A stretch of DNA of 49,090 nt from an uncultured Eubacterium sp. (GTDB taxonomy: Bacteria; Bacillota; Clostridia; Lachnospirales; Lachnospiraceae), in contig CAJUBQ010000030.1 of the NCBI GenBank assembly GCA_910584595.1, positions 1 to 49,090 on the forward strand. The letters are read 5' to 3'. Numbering within the stretch: the first letter of the stretch is position 1; each line of letters starts with the position of its first letter. The position numbers were made by a program, and so were the translations under genes. The notes below the pieces were generated by a model. The model made no database searches. It had not been told where the DNA came from and saw only the letters and a list, made by a program, of their open reading frames with translations. Shown one piece after another: positions 1-7,776 of this stretch.

Positions 1-117
1 ATTTTAGTCTGTAGTTTAGCACTATGTTTTACCATTCGACTACCAAAGACAGGTTCTATATTCTGTCAATACCTTTTTTCAACTTTTTTATTTTTTTCAT
101 AGACTTAGTTCCTTTTC

Positions 118-211
118 ACACCCAATGTCATAAACTTAAGCTTTTCACAGTCAGACTTTCCGCCAGCTGCAGAGTCGTTCAGGGATCCGTTCAGTTCATG
201 ACATTGGGTGT
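118..211. repeat. 14-bp perfect inverted repeat with 66-bp centre
   Basis: ACACCCAATGTCAT at 118-131 is repeated as its exact reverse complement at 198-211. It lies just beyond the ispD stop codon. The long centre argues against a classical Rho-independent terminator. It may be the edge of a small mobile or structured element together with the adjoining 19-bp repeat at 217-237. Nothing else supportable was seen in 1-233. Confidence 0.6.
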
Positions 212-216
212 CATTC

Positions 217-237
217 ATAGGTGATCTGAACTGTTAC
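217..237. repeat. Dispersed 19-bp repeat, copy 1
   Basis: Carries AGGTGATCTGAACTGTTAC, 18 of 19 matches to the family form AGGTTATCTGAACTGTTAC. On the minus strand the ispD stop codon TAA (234-236) is embedded in it as GTAACAGTT. Confidence 0.6.
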
Positions 238-932
238 AACAAAACTGAACCGTCCTTAACAAAAGCTGAAGCTATAAGCAAATCTTCCGGCGTTGTCACT
301 TTTAAATTAAAATAGCTGCCTTCAACAATCTTCACCGGTTTTTGAAAAGCTACTTCAAGAACCATAGCATCATCTGTGATATTTTGTATCTGATGCTCCA
401 GTACCTTTTCATAAGCCTTAAGAATATCCTGATATCTAAATGTCTGTGGGGTTTGCATCATCCACACGTAATCACGAGACGGCGTCTGAACCGCGAGATG
501 ATCTTCATCTACAATTTTCACAGTATCTTTTGCAGGCACAGCAGCTATCCCTGAACCATATTCTACAGCTGCATAAATCGTTCTTTCAATGATATCCTCT
601 GTTACAAACGGCCTTGCTCCATCATGAATAAGCACAACATCTGTATTGTTAATTGCACAAAGTCCTTCATATACGGACAAATAACGCTCAGCTCCGCCAG
701 GTACAACTTCACGCACTTTTTGAAACTGATACCGCTCTACAATTTCCTGCCGGCAATATTCCGCCTCATCTTTACCTGTTACAAGTATAATCTCATCCAC
801 CATACTTTGTTCAAATGTATGTAGCGCATAATAAATCAGCGGATAGCCGTTTAATTCTATAAATTGCTTTTGTACACTGCTGTTCATCCGTTTTCCTTTA
901 CCTGCTGCCAATACAATTGCTGTATATTTCAT
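234..932 (-). CDS. ispD: 2-C-methyl-D-erythritol 4-phosphate cytidylyltransferase
   Basis: IspD transfers CMP from CTP to methylerythritol 4-phosphate, the third step of the MEP isoprenoid pathway, in the cytosol. The N-terminal nucleotide-binding signature AAGKGKRM directly follows the first strand. HDGARPF, the VPAKDTVK strand and TPQTFR follow in the family order, ending with the TDDA motif. Length is 232 residues, normal for IspD. I chose the ATG at 932 because AGAAGGAAG lies 7 bases before it; an in-frame upstream start at 965 has no better site and adds 11 unconserved residues. It follows tsaD on the same strand, but 144 bases including a repeat unit separate them. The stop codon lies inside a dispersed 19-bp repeat. 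Confidence 0.95.
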   Translation of the reverse strand: MKYTAIVLAAGKGKRMNSSVQKQFIELNGYPLIYYALHTFEQSMVDEIILVTGKDEAEYCRQEIVERYQFQKVREVVPGGAERYLSVYEGLCAINNTDVVLIHDGARPFVTEDIIERTIYAAVEYGSGIAAVPAKDTVKIVDEDHLAVQTPSRDYVWMMQTPQTFRYQDILKAYEKVLEHQIQNITDDAMVLEVAFQKPVKIVEGSYFNLKVTTPEDLLIASAFVKDGSVLL

Positions 933-990
933 AACGAACTTCCTTCTTTCCACAAACAAAGACACTGTATATCAATCAGTTGCATAGCCA

Positions 991-1069
991 GCTATTCACC
1001 CGATTTTTGCATGACGCTCTCGAAGAAAAACGACGAACCTGTCACAAGCTGTTTACATACGGTTCCTAA
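991..1069. repeat. Half copy of the 41-kb palindromic element
   Basis: This stretch of the tsaD-ispD gap resembles each arm of the element at 41058-41243. Shared blocks include GATTTTTGCATG, GCTCTCGAAGAAAAA and TTTACATACGGTTCCTA (TTTACATACAGTTCCTTA in the other copy). Only one arm is present here, ending at about 1069, eight bases before the tsaD stop codon. Confidence 0.6.
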
Positions 1070-1076
1070 TGCAAAG

Positions 1077-2117
1077 TCAGTATTTCTTTGCTGATCCCTC
1101 CAGCTTTAAATTAGGAACGGCATTCAGACTCCAGTCATCCCGCTTACCTGCAAGATAATCATAATATGCCGCTGTTCCAATCATAGCAGCATTATCTGTA
1201 CACAAAACAGGAGAAGGATAATAAAAACGCACTCCACGCTCTTTGCAGGCGAATTCCATGCGCTGCCGCAATACCGTATTCGAAGCCACTCCTCCTGCGA
1301 TCGCAAACTTTTCTATATGATACTCCTCCACTGCACGCATCGCATGATCTACAAGAACATCGATCACAGCCTTTTGAAATGATGCAGCTACATCCTCCTG
1401 CACAATCGGTATATTTTTCATTTTACATCCGTTCAGATAGTTTAATACTGCTGATTTCAGACCACTAAATGAAAAATCGTATGCACTGCCGCTTACTTTT
1501 GCACGAGGAAACAAAATTGCATCCTCATTCCCTTTATATGACGCCTTTTCGATCTTTGGCCCTCCAGGATACCCCAGTCCAATCGCCCTTGCTGCTTTAT
1601 CAAATGCTTCACCTGCTGCATCATCTCTTGTTTTTCCGATTACTTCATAAACACCATAATCTAATACTTTCACAAGATGCGTATGTCCTCCGGAAACAAC
1701 CAGACAGAAAAACGGAGGCTTTAAGTCCTTGTTTTCTATATAATTAGCGCTGATATGACCTTCAATATGATGCACTCCGATTAATGGGAGCTTTCTGGCA
1801 TATGCAATCGCTTTTGCCTCTGCAACGCCTACCAAAAGAGCTCCTACCAGCCCCGGACCGTAAGTAACTGCTATAGCATCTAAATCATCCAATGTCATTT
1901 GCGCCGTATCTAAAGCTTTTGCTATAACTTGATTGATTCGTTCCATATGTTTGCGCGAAGCAATTTCCGGCACTACACCGCCATACAGTGTATGAATATC
2001 TATTTGAGAAGATATAATATTTGATCTGACATCTCTTCCATTCACAACAACTGCTGCCGCAGTCTCGTCGCAGGAACTTTCAATCGCCAGTATATTTACT
2101 TCCTGACCGCTATTCAA
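1077..2117 (-). CDS. tsaD: tRNA threonylcarbamoyladenosine transferase TsaD
   Basis: TsaD (YgjD/Gcp/Kae1 family) transfers the threonylcarbamoyl group from TC-AMP to A37 of tRNAs reading ANN codons, as part of the t6A complex. The ASKHA fold begins with LAIESSCDET. Metal ligands are visible as His117 and His121 in HHIEGH, and the late Asp in CTDNAAMIG. SGGHTHL and the GLKSAV region are also typical. Length 346 residues is normal. The start is a TTG at 2117, supported by GGGAGGTT seven bases upstream; no ATG lies in a suitable place. tsaB and tsaE are encoded 2.4-3.6 kb upstream on the same strand. No tsaC was seen in the window. Confidence 0.96.
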   Translation of the reverse strand: MNSGQEVNILAIESSCDETAAAVVVNGRDVRSNIISSQIDIHTLYGGVVPEIASRKHMERINQVIAKALDTAQMTLDDLDAIAVTYGPGLVGALLVGVAEAKAIAYARKLPLIGVHHIEGHISANYIENKDLKPPFFCLVVSGGHTHLVKVLDYGVYEVIGKTRDDAAGEAFDKAARAIGLGYPGGPKIEKASYKGNEDAILFPRAKVSGSAYDFSFSGLKSAVLNYLNGCKMKNIPIVQEDVAASFQKAVIDVLVDHAMRAVEEYHIEKFAIAGGVASNTVLRQRMEFACKERGVRFYYPSPVLCTDNAAMIGTAAYYDYLAGKRDDWSLNAVPNLKLEGSAKKY

Positions 2118-2161
2118 TCGTGCTAACCTCCCATCTTTTCATTCATGACACTCATAAAATT

Positions 2162-2743
2162 TTATTCTTCTATTTCAGAAGGGTCTGTAAGATGATACGC
2201 TAAAATTTTCCAGTCTTTATTTTTATCCTGACGCAGCAAATAACTCTGATAAGTTTTCGAAAAATCGCTTTTCCCCTTTTTCATAAAATAGATCGCCTGC
2301 ACATAAGCACACTTACGCCCCTCGATCTCTCGAAAACGAACTTCGTCAGAATCACAGACCCTTGTCTGCAAAATCTTTACGGAATCATCCTTATAAGACA
2401 TAATCTCCTGCTGCAGCCGCTCTTTATAAGTAGTTTGCGGATTATTTTCCAACAGCTCCTCATCCATTAACATTCTGGCCTGAGCCATCAATTTGTCAAA
2501 CTGATCGCTATCATACTCGCTGCTATATGCACATTCAATGATACGGTTGTAGAACTTAATTACTTCTCTGGGCGTAGGCGGATACGCATGGTCAAGCTGC
2601 TTGGATAATACCTGCTGCAGCTGCGTGATTTCTACAGCCTCCTCTGCCGGTACCGTCTTTCGATGTGTCATATAATAATAACATCCAACAATCACTGCGA
2701 TTACGAGAACAGCTGAAATCCCCATCTTTACATATTTCTTCAT
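2162..2743 (-). CDS. Membrane-anchored protein, DUF6715-like
   Basis: The 193-residue protein starts with a short basic segment and one hydrophobic helix at about residues 7-24 (ISAVLVIAVIVGCYYYM), then an extracytoplasmic, mostly charged helical domain of about 165 residues. That layout and the MKKYVK..VLVIAVIVG start resemble DUF6715 proteins of Lachnospiraceae; this is a recollection of the family, not a search result. VGC inside the helix is a poor lipobox, so a transmembrane anchor is more likely than a lipoprotein. I chose the ATG at 2743 because AAAGGAGG precedes it by 7 bases. It lies between rnz and tsaD with small gaps and is probably co-transcribed. Function unknown. Confidence 0.7.
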   Translation of the reverse strand: MKKYVKMGISAVLVIAVIVGCYYYMTHRKTVPAEEAVEITQLQQVLSKQLDHAYPPTPREVIKFYNRIIECAYSSEYDSDQFDKLMAQARMLMDEELLENNPQTTYKERLQQEIMSYKDDSVKILQTRVCDSDEVRFREIEGRKCAYVQAIYFMKKGKSDFSKTYQSYLLRQDKNKDWKILAYHLTDPSEIEE

Positions 2744-2779
2744 AGAGTCCCCTCCTTTCGTCCTTTGCAGCATTTACCT

Positions 2780-3697
2780 TTATGATTCGTCCTGCTCAAA
2801 ATTCATTTCTATCATTTTGCCATCTTTGCCCAGATGCGAATTTTGAAATATCTCCCGCACTCTGGGCATATAGTCTTCCGCTCGTATCAGAGAAGGTGAA
2901 AAATGTGTCAGCCAAAGTTCTTTTACCTGTGCTGCTTTTGCTACCTGCGCCGCCTCGTAAAATGTCATATGTTTATATTGTTTGGCCTTAGCCAGCTTTT
3001 CCGGCTCAGCATACATCCCTTCACAAATCAGCAAATCAGAACCAATGGCATTTTTTACCAACAGTTCTGCAGGCCGAGTGTCTGTGCAGTAAGTTAACTT
3101 AATGCCTTTTCGCGGCGTTCCCATCACCATATCCGGTGTATATATATGGCCTTCATATTGTACCGTATCTCCCTTTTGTAAGATCCCCCAATAATTTTTA
3201 GGAATGCCTTTCTGCATCGCCTGCTCTACCATAAATCGCCCCTGCCGCCGAATCTCAATCGTATAGCCGTAACACGGAACATTATGCTTAACCATAAATG
3301 CAGTAATCTTATAACCATGCATCTCAAACACTTGCTCAGGTTCCTGTATCTCAATGCACTCAATCTCAAACGGCAGCTCCGGAGCTATGACACGAAGCGC
3401 GGATACAACCCTCTTAAGCCCTTTTGGGCCGATCAGCGTCAACGGTTCTTTTCGTTCCGCGTTTCCCATCGTTAACAGCATTCCCGGAAGACCGCTGATA
3501 TGATCGGCGTGATAATGTGTAAAACAAATGATATCAATCGGATGAAAACTCCATCCCACTTTCTTTACAGCAATCTGCGTACCTTCTCCGCAGTCAACCA
3601 TCAGGCTGCTTCCATTATATCTGGTCATCAGCGACGTCAGATAACGATATGGTAACGGCATCATTCCTGCCGTTCCAAGCAGACAAACATCTAACAT
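2780..3697 (-). CDS. rnz: Ribonuclease Z (tRNA 3' endonuclease)
   Basis: Metallo-beta-lactamase fold protein of 305 residues, the usual size of bacterial RNase Z, which removes the 3' trailer of tRNA precursors lacking encoded CCA. The N-terminal strand GTAGMMP, the VDCGEGTQ loop and the zinc motif HYHADH (His61, His63, Asp65, His66) are followed by GLPG. Later come the Asp of YCTDTRP, ICEGMY, the HMTFYEAAQVAK helix and LTHFSPS with the last His ligand. This order is specific to the RNase Z branch rather than to glyoxalases or lactamases. Start ATG at 3697 is preceded by GAAGGTG. It lies 15 bases downstream of the small zinc-ribbon gene, consistent with one transcript. Confidence 0.92.
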   Translation of the reverse strand: MLDVCLLGTAGMMPLPYRYLTSLMTRYNGSSLMVDCGEGTQIAVKKVGWSFHPIDIICFTHYHADHISGLPGMLLTMGNAERKEPLTLIGPKGLKRVVSALRVIAPELPFEIECIEIQEPEQVFEMHGYKITAFMVKHNVPCYGYTIEIRRQGRFMVEQAMQKGIPKNYWGILQKGDTVQYEGHIYTPDMVMGTPRKGIKLTYCTDTRPAELLVKNAIGSDLLICEGMYAEPEKLAKAKQYKHMTFYEAAQVAKAAQVKELWLTHFSPSLIRAEDYMPRVREIFQNSHLGKDGKMIEMNFEQDES

Positions 3698-3712
3698 ATT
3701 TACACCTTCATT

Positions 3713-3931
3713 CTATAATAGCTCCTGTTCCTCTGTCTCCAGCGGAGGCTGTACAAACGACTCCGTCCACTTCTCAAAACAGGATTCACAAATTATCATT
3801 TTTTGGCGAATACCATCCTTTTTTGAAAAATATCCCCAACTCTTGTCAATGAAAACATAGTCTTCCAATGCAATCCTGGAATTTTCTTTCATTAAAATTT
3901 CTTTTCCGCAGCAGTTACAATATACTTTCAT
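3713..3931 (-). CDS. Small putative zinc-ribbon protein
   Basis: A 72-residue protein with two cysteine pairs, CNCCG at residues 5-9 and CESC at about 49-52, spaced as in a treble-clef or zinc-ribbon knuckle. The middle is aromatic and charged (DYVFIDKSWGYFS), and the C terminus is acidic. It has a good ribosome site (GGGAGGT, about 6 bases before ATG). It sits between rimI and rnz. I do not recognise a named family. Metal binding is inferred from the CxxC pairs only. Confidence 0.7.
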   Translation of the reverse strand: MKVYCNCCGKEILMKENSRIALEDYVFIDKSWGYFSKKDGIRQKMIICESCFEKWTESFVQPPLETEEQELL

Positions 3932-4049
3932 CTTCTTACCTCCCGACCATCTGTAACAACAAGTATTGGCACGATTGATCTTTTACTGTTCTTATACAGG
4001 ATAATTACAGTATAATCGAATCGCCCAAAAGAATATAGCGGGAATGACT

Positions 4050-4070
4050 GGTTGTTTATCTAACTGTTAC
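4050..4070. repeat. Dispersed 19-bp repeat, copy 2
   Basis: A diverged copy with a one-base gap, ending TTATCTAACTGTTAC. On the minus strand it contains the rimI stop codon TAA (4067-4069) as GTAACAGTT. The other end of this gene gap (3951-3960) carries GTAACAAC, so the 3950-4070 gap is bounded by GTAACA in inverted orientation. Confidence 0.5.
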
Positions 4071-4510
4071 CTGACTTTATCTATTATATCGGTATATTCA
4101 TACATCATCACCAGTGCATCATCCTGCGGACATTGATAATATTTTTTACGAATACCGACCGTTTGAAAGCCTGTCGTCTGATATAATCGAATCGCCGGCT
4201 CATTCAGACTGCGGACTTCCAAATAAATATGACGTGCGCCTTTTTCAAATATCTGTGCAACTGTTTTTTGCACCAACTGTTTTGCAATATTATGCCGTCT
4301 CCAGCCTGGCGCAACCGCAACATTCGTAATTTCGCCTTCATCAGCCGCAAGATAGCTTCCACAATAGCCAACCACCTGAGACTCAGCTACCGCGACATAA
4401 AAGAACGCATAATCCATCGTAAAAGCATCCGCAAAAGCCTGTTCAGACCATGGTGTTGAAAACACTTCTGCTTCTATCTTTGCAACATGTGAGATATGTT
4501 CCTTTCTCAT
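4067..4510 (-). CDS. rimI: Ribosomal-protein-alanine N-acetyltransferase RimI
   Basis: GNAT-fold acetyltransferase. RimI acetylates the N-terminal alanine of ribosomal protein S18 and its gene often sits beside tsaB, as here. Visible motifs are FSTPWSEQAF near the N terminus, ITNVAVAP followed by the acetyl-CoA loop WRRHNIAKQL, then LEVRSLNEPAIRLYQTTGF with the late Tyr of RKKYY. Length 147 residues is close to normal. The first strand (VDIIRM) is only partly covered from the ATG at 4510: the in-frame codons for NVDII lie upstream with no ATG, GTG or TTG, so the start is uncertain (see findings). The gap to the tsaB stop is 17 bases. Confidence 0.88.
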   Translation of the reverse strand: MRKEHISHVAKIEAEVFSTPWSEQAFADAFTMDYAFFYVAVAESQVVGYCGSYLAADEGEITNVAVAPGWRRHNIAKQLVQKTVAQIFEKGARHIYLEVRSLNEPAIRLYQTTGFQTVGIRKKYYQCPQDDALVMMYEYTDIIDKVR

Positions 4511-4527
4511 TCTTATTATATCTACAT

Positions 4528-5250
4528 TTATTTTTTTAACTTCTCTGTCCGTATGTTTTCCTCCATCCGTTCTCGTTCCGCCTGTGATAAACGTAAATAA
4601 TCCGGTCGATGTTCGGCTGCTGACTGAACTCTGCCTGCACGATAATAATCGATCGCTAACACAGCGACTGCCGAAGCCCGTTGCTTGTTTAAATGAGCAG
4701 GTGCAAATGTATAAGGAACCGTACAGTATTCTTCGATATAAGCAGCAAATACTTCCATGCCATCTCCCAAAAACGAAACCGCCTGTCCCATCGTATTAAT
4801 CTTTCCTACAATTTCATCAATTCCTACAGCACATTGTTCCAAAACTGTATGCATTTGATAACCTTCAAACCGATACAATCCTGTATATACCTGATTTCTT
4901 CTGGCATCCATCAGCGGGCAGACAAGCGCGCTGCTGCCGGCAAGATTATATGCCAGCCCATCTACGGTTGGAATTTGAATCAGTGGTTTATCCAACGCAA
5001 AACCAAGCCCTTTTGCCGTCGCAGACCCTATCCGCAATCCGGTAAAAGATCCGGGGCCCCCAGCAACAGCAATCGCATCAATCGTATGCAGATCCAATTC
5101 CAACATACGAACCACCTCGTCGATCATCGGAAGCAATGTCTGTGAGTGCGTTTTTTTATGATTAATCGTATATTCTCCAAGCAGATTGTCGTTTTCTACA
5201 ACAGCTGCACTGGCAACGATACCTGAACTGTCTATAGCCAATATTTTCAT
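4528..5250 (-). CDS. tsaB: tRNA t6A biosynthesis protein TsaB
   Basis: TsaB (YeaZ) is the non-catalytic ASKHA partner of TsaD needed for t6A synthesis. The protein starts MKILAIDSSG and carries the hallmark GGPGSFTGLRIG at about residues 64-75, followed by AKGLGFAL and a CPLMDARRNQVYTGLY segment typical of TsaB. Length 240 residues is normal. It overlaps the upstream tsaE by four bases (ATGA), implying translational coupling, and is followed by rimI. The conserved tsaE-tsaB-rimI order in Firmicutes supports the call. Confidence 0.95.
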   Translation of the reverse strand: MKILAIDSSGIVASAAVVENDNLLGEYTINHKKTHSQTLLPMIDEVVRMLELDLHTIDAIAVAGGPGSFTGLRIGSATAKGLGFALDKPLIQIPTVDGLAYNLAGSSALVCPLMDARRNQVYTGLYRFEGYQMHTVLEQCAVGIDEIVGKINTMGQAVSFLGDGMEVFAAYIEEYCTVPYTFAPAHLNKQRASAVAVLAIDYYRAGRVQSAAEHRPDYLRLSQAERERMEENIRTEKLKK

Positions 5251-5735
5251 AAATCATTCTCCATTTCTGAAACCGCAGCAACTTTGACTTTATCTTCACC
5301 ATTGCAATATCCCACTTGTTCTATTGTAATCCGACGGTAATCAAATCCTTTTTCCGGGTTTTTTTCTATCGTAATCTTTTGATATTGTTCCGGCATAATC
5401 TCCCATATCAAATCCGCCCATTCTATCATTGTAAAGCCTTCGCCGTAAAAATAATCTTCATACCCAATCTCTTCCATTTCTTCCAGATCGCCAATCCGAT
5501 AAACGTCAAAATGATAAAACGGCATCCTCCCCTCATCATATACCTGCACAATCGTAAAAGTTGGACTGCAGATAGGTTCTTTCATCCCAAGCCCCTGTGC
5601 GATTCCCTGTGTAAACACAGTTTTTCCAACACCCAGATCTCCAACCAGCGCACAGACATTCCCGGGTTTTATTTGTTCTGCAAACTTTCTGCCCAGCTGC
5701 AGTGTTTCTTTTGCAGAATACGTCTCATACATCAT
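5247..5735 (-). CDS. tsaE: tRNA t6A biosynthesis ATPase TsaE
   Basis: Small P-loop ATPase (YjeE family) that drives turnover of the TsaB-TsaD complex. Walker A is GDLGVGKT at residues 32-39. SPTFTIVQVY, FYHFDVYRI and MIEWADLI are the other conserved family blocks in their usual order. The protein has 162 residues, with a slightly long C-terminal tail. The start has two adjacent ATG codons; AAGGAGAGG precedes the first by about 5 bases. It is translationally coupled to tsaB. Confidence 0.95.
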   Translation of the reverse strand: MMYETYSAKETLQLGRKFAEQIKPGNVCALVGDLGVGKTVFTQGIAQGLGMKEPICSPTFTIVQVYDEGRMPFYHFDVYRIGDLEEMEEIGYEDYFYGEGFTMIEWADLIWEIMPEQYQKITIEKNPEKGFDYRRITIEQVGYCNGEDKVKVAAVSEMENDL

Positions 5736-5769
5736 ACAAGCCTCTCCTTATATACGTGTTCACAAATCT

Positions 5770-6267
5770 TTATTTCATTTTCAATCGATACTTTTCCAGG
5801 TGCTTCTGCGCAATGGTGCGTATCGTTTCGTATTGCTGCGCCGCCTGGTCTTTTGGTATAATAAATGCGTTACGTGGATTGATACAAATGAGAATATTAT
5901 GTCTTGTTGCAACAATCCGATAAACCTGTTCCCATACAAGCGTCGAACTCATCTCACCTTGTGAAGTCGTAATTCCGGCGTCATCTATCGTATAGTGTAA
6001 AATATTTTTCAGTACAGGCGAGCCCTGAACCTGCTGTTTGGACCGCAGATACAATGTTAACGGCGTATAAATAAGCAAAATAATACCTACCATGACATAC
6101 ATCACAGAATTGGACAAGCTAACTTCCCCCCACTTTCTGACTGCCGCCGCCAGAGCTATCACCGCGATCAGTATTGCCAGATACCCACTCGCCGTCGTAT
6201 ATGTATGATATAAGTTAAAACGATACATATCTATCGTATGAAGCTGAATATCAAATTCTGTTTTCAT
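5770..6267 (-). CDS. YcxB-like membrane protein
   Basis: A 165-residue protein with two hydrophobic helices (about residues 27-46 and 55-73), then a soluble C-terminal domain containing LHYTIDDAGITTSQGE and VWEQVYRIVATRHNILICIN. That tail matches the YcxB-like domain, a PH-like fold of unknown role, from memory of the family. I chose the ATG at 6267: a TTG further upstream at 6321 lacks a ribosome site, although the AGGAAGG before 6267 is rather distant (about 13 bases). The gene is 34 bases upstream of tsaE. Confidence 0.75.
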   Translation of the reverse strand: MKTEFDIQLHTIDMYRFNLYHTYTTASGYLAILIAVIALAAAVRKWGEVSLSNSVMYVMVGIILLIYTPLTLYLRSKQQVQGSPVLKNILHYTIDDAGITTSQGEMSSTLVWEQVYRIVATRHNILICINPRNAFIIPKDQAAQQYETIRTIAQKHLEKYRLKMK

Positions 6268-6370
6268 TTTTACAAAATATCCTTCCTGTAATAAAATTTG
6301 TGTTAAAAAATCCAGCCCCAATATAAATTCGCTTAGAACGAAGGGCCAGATTATAAGATCAAATTTATAA

Positions 6371-6389
6371 AGGTTATCAGAACTGTTAT
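6371..6389. repeat. Dispersed 19-bp repeat, copy 3
   Basis: AGGTTATCAGAACTGTTAT, 17 of 19 matches to the family form. The stop codon TAA of the DUF975 gene (6386-6388 on the minus strand) lies inside it, as in copies 1 and 2. Confidence 0.6.
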
Positions 6390-7141
6390 ATCATTTCATC
6401 GATTGAAACATCCATATGCACTCCTTTTGGATCTAGTCCACCTGTTATGTCCAGATAAAAGTTTGCAGTCGTCTGTGTCATATACGGACCTATCCAAAGA
6501 AATCCTATTCCCATTGAACAAAACCCAAGTATCTGCCATCCGATAAAACTAAGCTGTAATAAAAACAGCCTTTTTTTATTTCCATGCATCAGACTTTTGG
6601 ATGTTTGGAATCCTTCCCATATGGTCATTTCCGGATGTTCCATATACAACGGATAGATGAATTCAAACATGTAGATCAGATATAACTCTACAGCTATCAT
6701 GAATAATATTACAGCTAACAGAAATACAGCTCTTTCCATCACTTCATCAGGAATAAAAAAATAAATGATAACACCTGTCAAAATTATCGGAACAGCCAGT
6801 ATGGCATATAGTAAAACAGTAGCTAGAATAAATCTGTCCGGCCTGTTTCGAAATATCCAAAACAAATCTCGAAAAACTACCTGCTGATTTTGAGCAAGGA
6901 GCAAATGCATCCGAAGCGCCCCTGCAGCTAAAAGTTGCCCCAATATTTGTATAATCACTAACGCTATCACATAAATCACAAAATCAACATTTAATTTTTC
7001 TGGTAAATCTACAGAAAACGGAACTATTAAAATCGATGGCAGAAAAAAAGATATTAACATAGCCAACATAACTGCCGGATATTTGCCCAACAGACATTCA
7101 CGGGCATACCGTTTCAATTCACTTGTGGCTCTCTTTTTCAT
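6386..7141 (-). CDS. DUF975 family integral membrane protein
   Basis: The 251-residue protein begins with a basic amphipathic segment (MKKRATSELKRYARECL) and has about six hydrophobic helices. The N-terminal KxxARxxLxGKYP pattern and the FLWIGPYMTQTTANFYLDI stretch near the C terminus are typical of DUF975, a Firmicute membrane family without a firm function. Start ATG follows AATTAGGAGAG. It lies 23 bases downstream of the SprA-type protease gene and may share its transcript. There is no enzymatic motif. Confidence 0.85.
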   Translation of the reverse strand: MKKRATSELKRYARECLLGKYPAVMLAMLISFFLPSILIVPFSVDLPEKLNVDFVIYVIALVIIQILGQLLAAGALRMHLLLAQNQQVVFRDLFWIFRNRPDRFILATVLLYAILAVPIILTGVIIYFFIPDEVMERAVFLLAVILFMIAVELYLIYMFEFIYPLYMEHPEMTIWEGFQTSKSLMHGNKKRLFLLQLSFIGWQILGFCSMGIGFLWIGPYMTQTTANFYLDITGGLDPKGVHMDVSIDEMI

Positions 7142-7164
7142 AAAAATTCTCTCCTAATTTGTTA

Positions 7165-7692
7165 CTATGCTGCATAATCAATATTGGCTCCTCTGAGTCG
7201 AATCCCATCCTGCGCTTTTTTATCCTTTTGATACGGATTTGATTCATCCGGATAAGAAATAGCCGTACTTGTTGTGCCACCTGATACATACACAGTTCCG
7301 CATTCCGGACACACTGCCGTATGCAGCGACACATTACAGGACACAACCTTTCCCTGCTCCTGCGCTGCCTTTTGATATGCATTCGAAACGTGCTGCTGTT
7401 CATGTGCCATAACGGCAGATGCGGATGCCTTAGGATCTATATGTCCGGGCGCCTTAAATGATACATCCGTCTCGTTAGAGCCATCTTTGTATTTTCGCTC
7501 TTTACATGTCTGACAATCTGCCGGAGAAGATTTATATCCACCTTTTACTTTATGCGATTCATCCGCTCCCTGCACCTGTTCGTTCTGCCTGTCTTGTGTA
7601 CGTCCGATATCTTCCTGTGTACGTCTTACTGTCCCCATACTGCCTGTATCCACATACGGCTGATAAGAACCGGAAATTCCTCCTATTGTCAT
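7165..7692 (-). CDS. Putative zinc metalloprotease, SprA-related family
   Basis: A 175-residue protein with HEQQH at residues 97-101, an HExxH zinc-protease motif, preceded by ASASAVMAHE. Two flanking cysteine pairs, CQTC (60-63) and CPEC (128-131), could bind metal or form disulphides. This combination resembles the SprA-related family (PF12118), whose members carry HExxH but whose substrates are unknown. The N terminus is polar, with no signal peptide. I chose the ATG at 7692 (TTTGGAGGTG about 6 bases upstream); 52 further in-frame upstream codons are hydrophobic noise running through the promoter. A promoter lies at 7742-7769. Confidence 0.8.
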   Translation of the reverse strand: MTIGGISGSYQPYVDTGSMGTVRRTQEDIGRTQDRQNEQVQGADESHKVKGGYKSSPADCQTCKERKYKDGSNETDVSFKAPGHIDPKASASAVMAHEQQHVSNAYQKAAQEQGKVVSCNVSLHTAVCPECGTVYVSGGTTSTAISYPDESNPYQKDKKAQDGIRLRGANIDYAA

Positions 7693-7741
7693 AAAAAGCA
7701 CCTCCAAAACCCAATAAAAATATGATATGATATATTTGTAC

Positions 7742-7769
7742 ATTATATCACATAATAACAGGATTGAAA
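7742..7769 (-). promoter_or_regulatory. Promoter for the SprA-type protease gene
   Basis: Minus-strand TATAAT at 7742-7747 is preceded by TGA (an extended -10), with a weak -35 TTTCAA at 7764-7769 and 16-bp spacing. The DUF2752 gene starts divergently at 7777, only 7 bases beyond the -35, so its own promoter must overlap this one. Confidence 0.65.
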
Positions 7770-7776
7770 CAAAATT

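Noticed and set aside
5316..5861. 181-codon frame antisense to tsaE and the YcxB-like gene
   Set aside because: Spans two real genes and their junction; the peptide is His/Phe/Cys-rich without domains.
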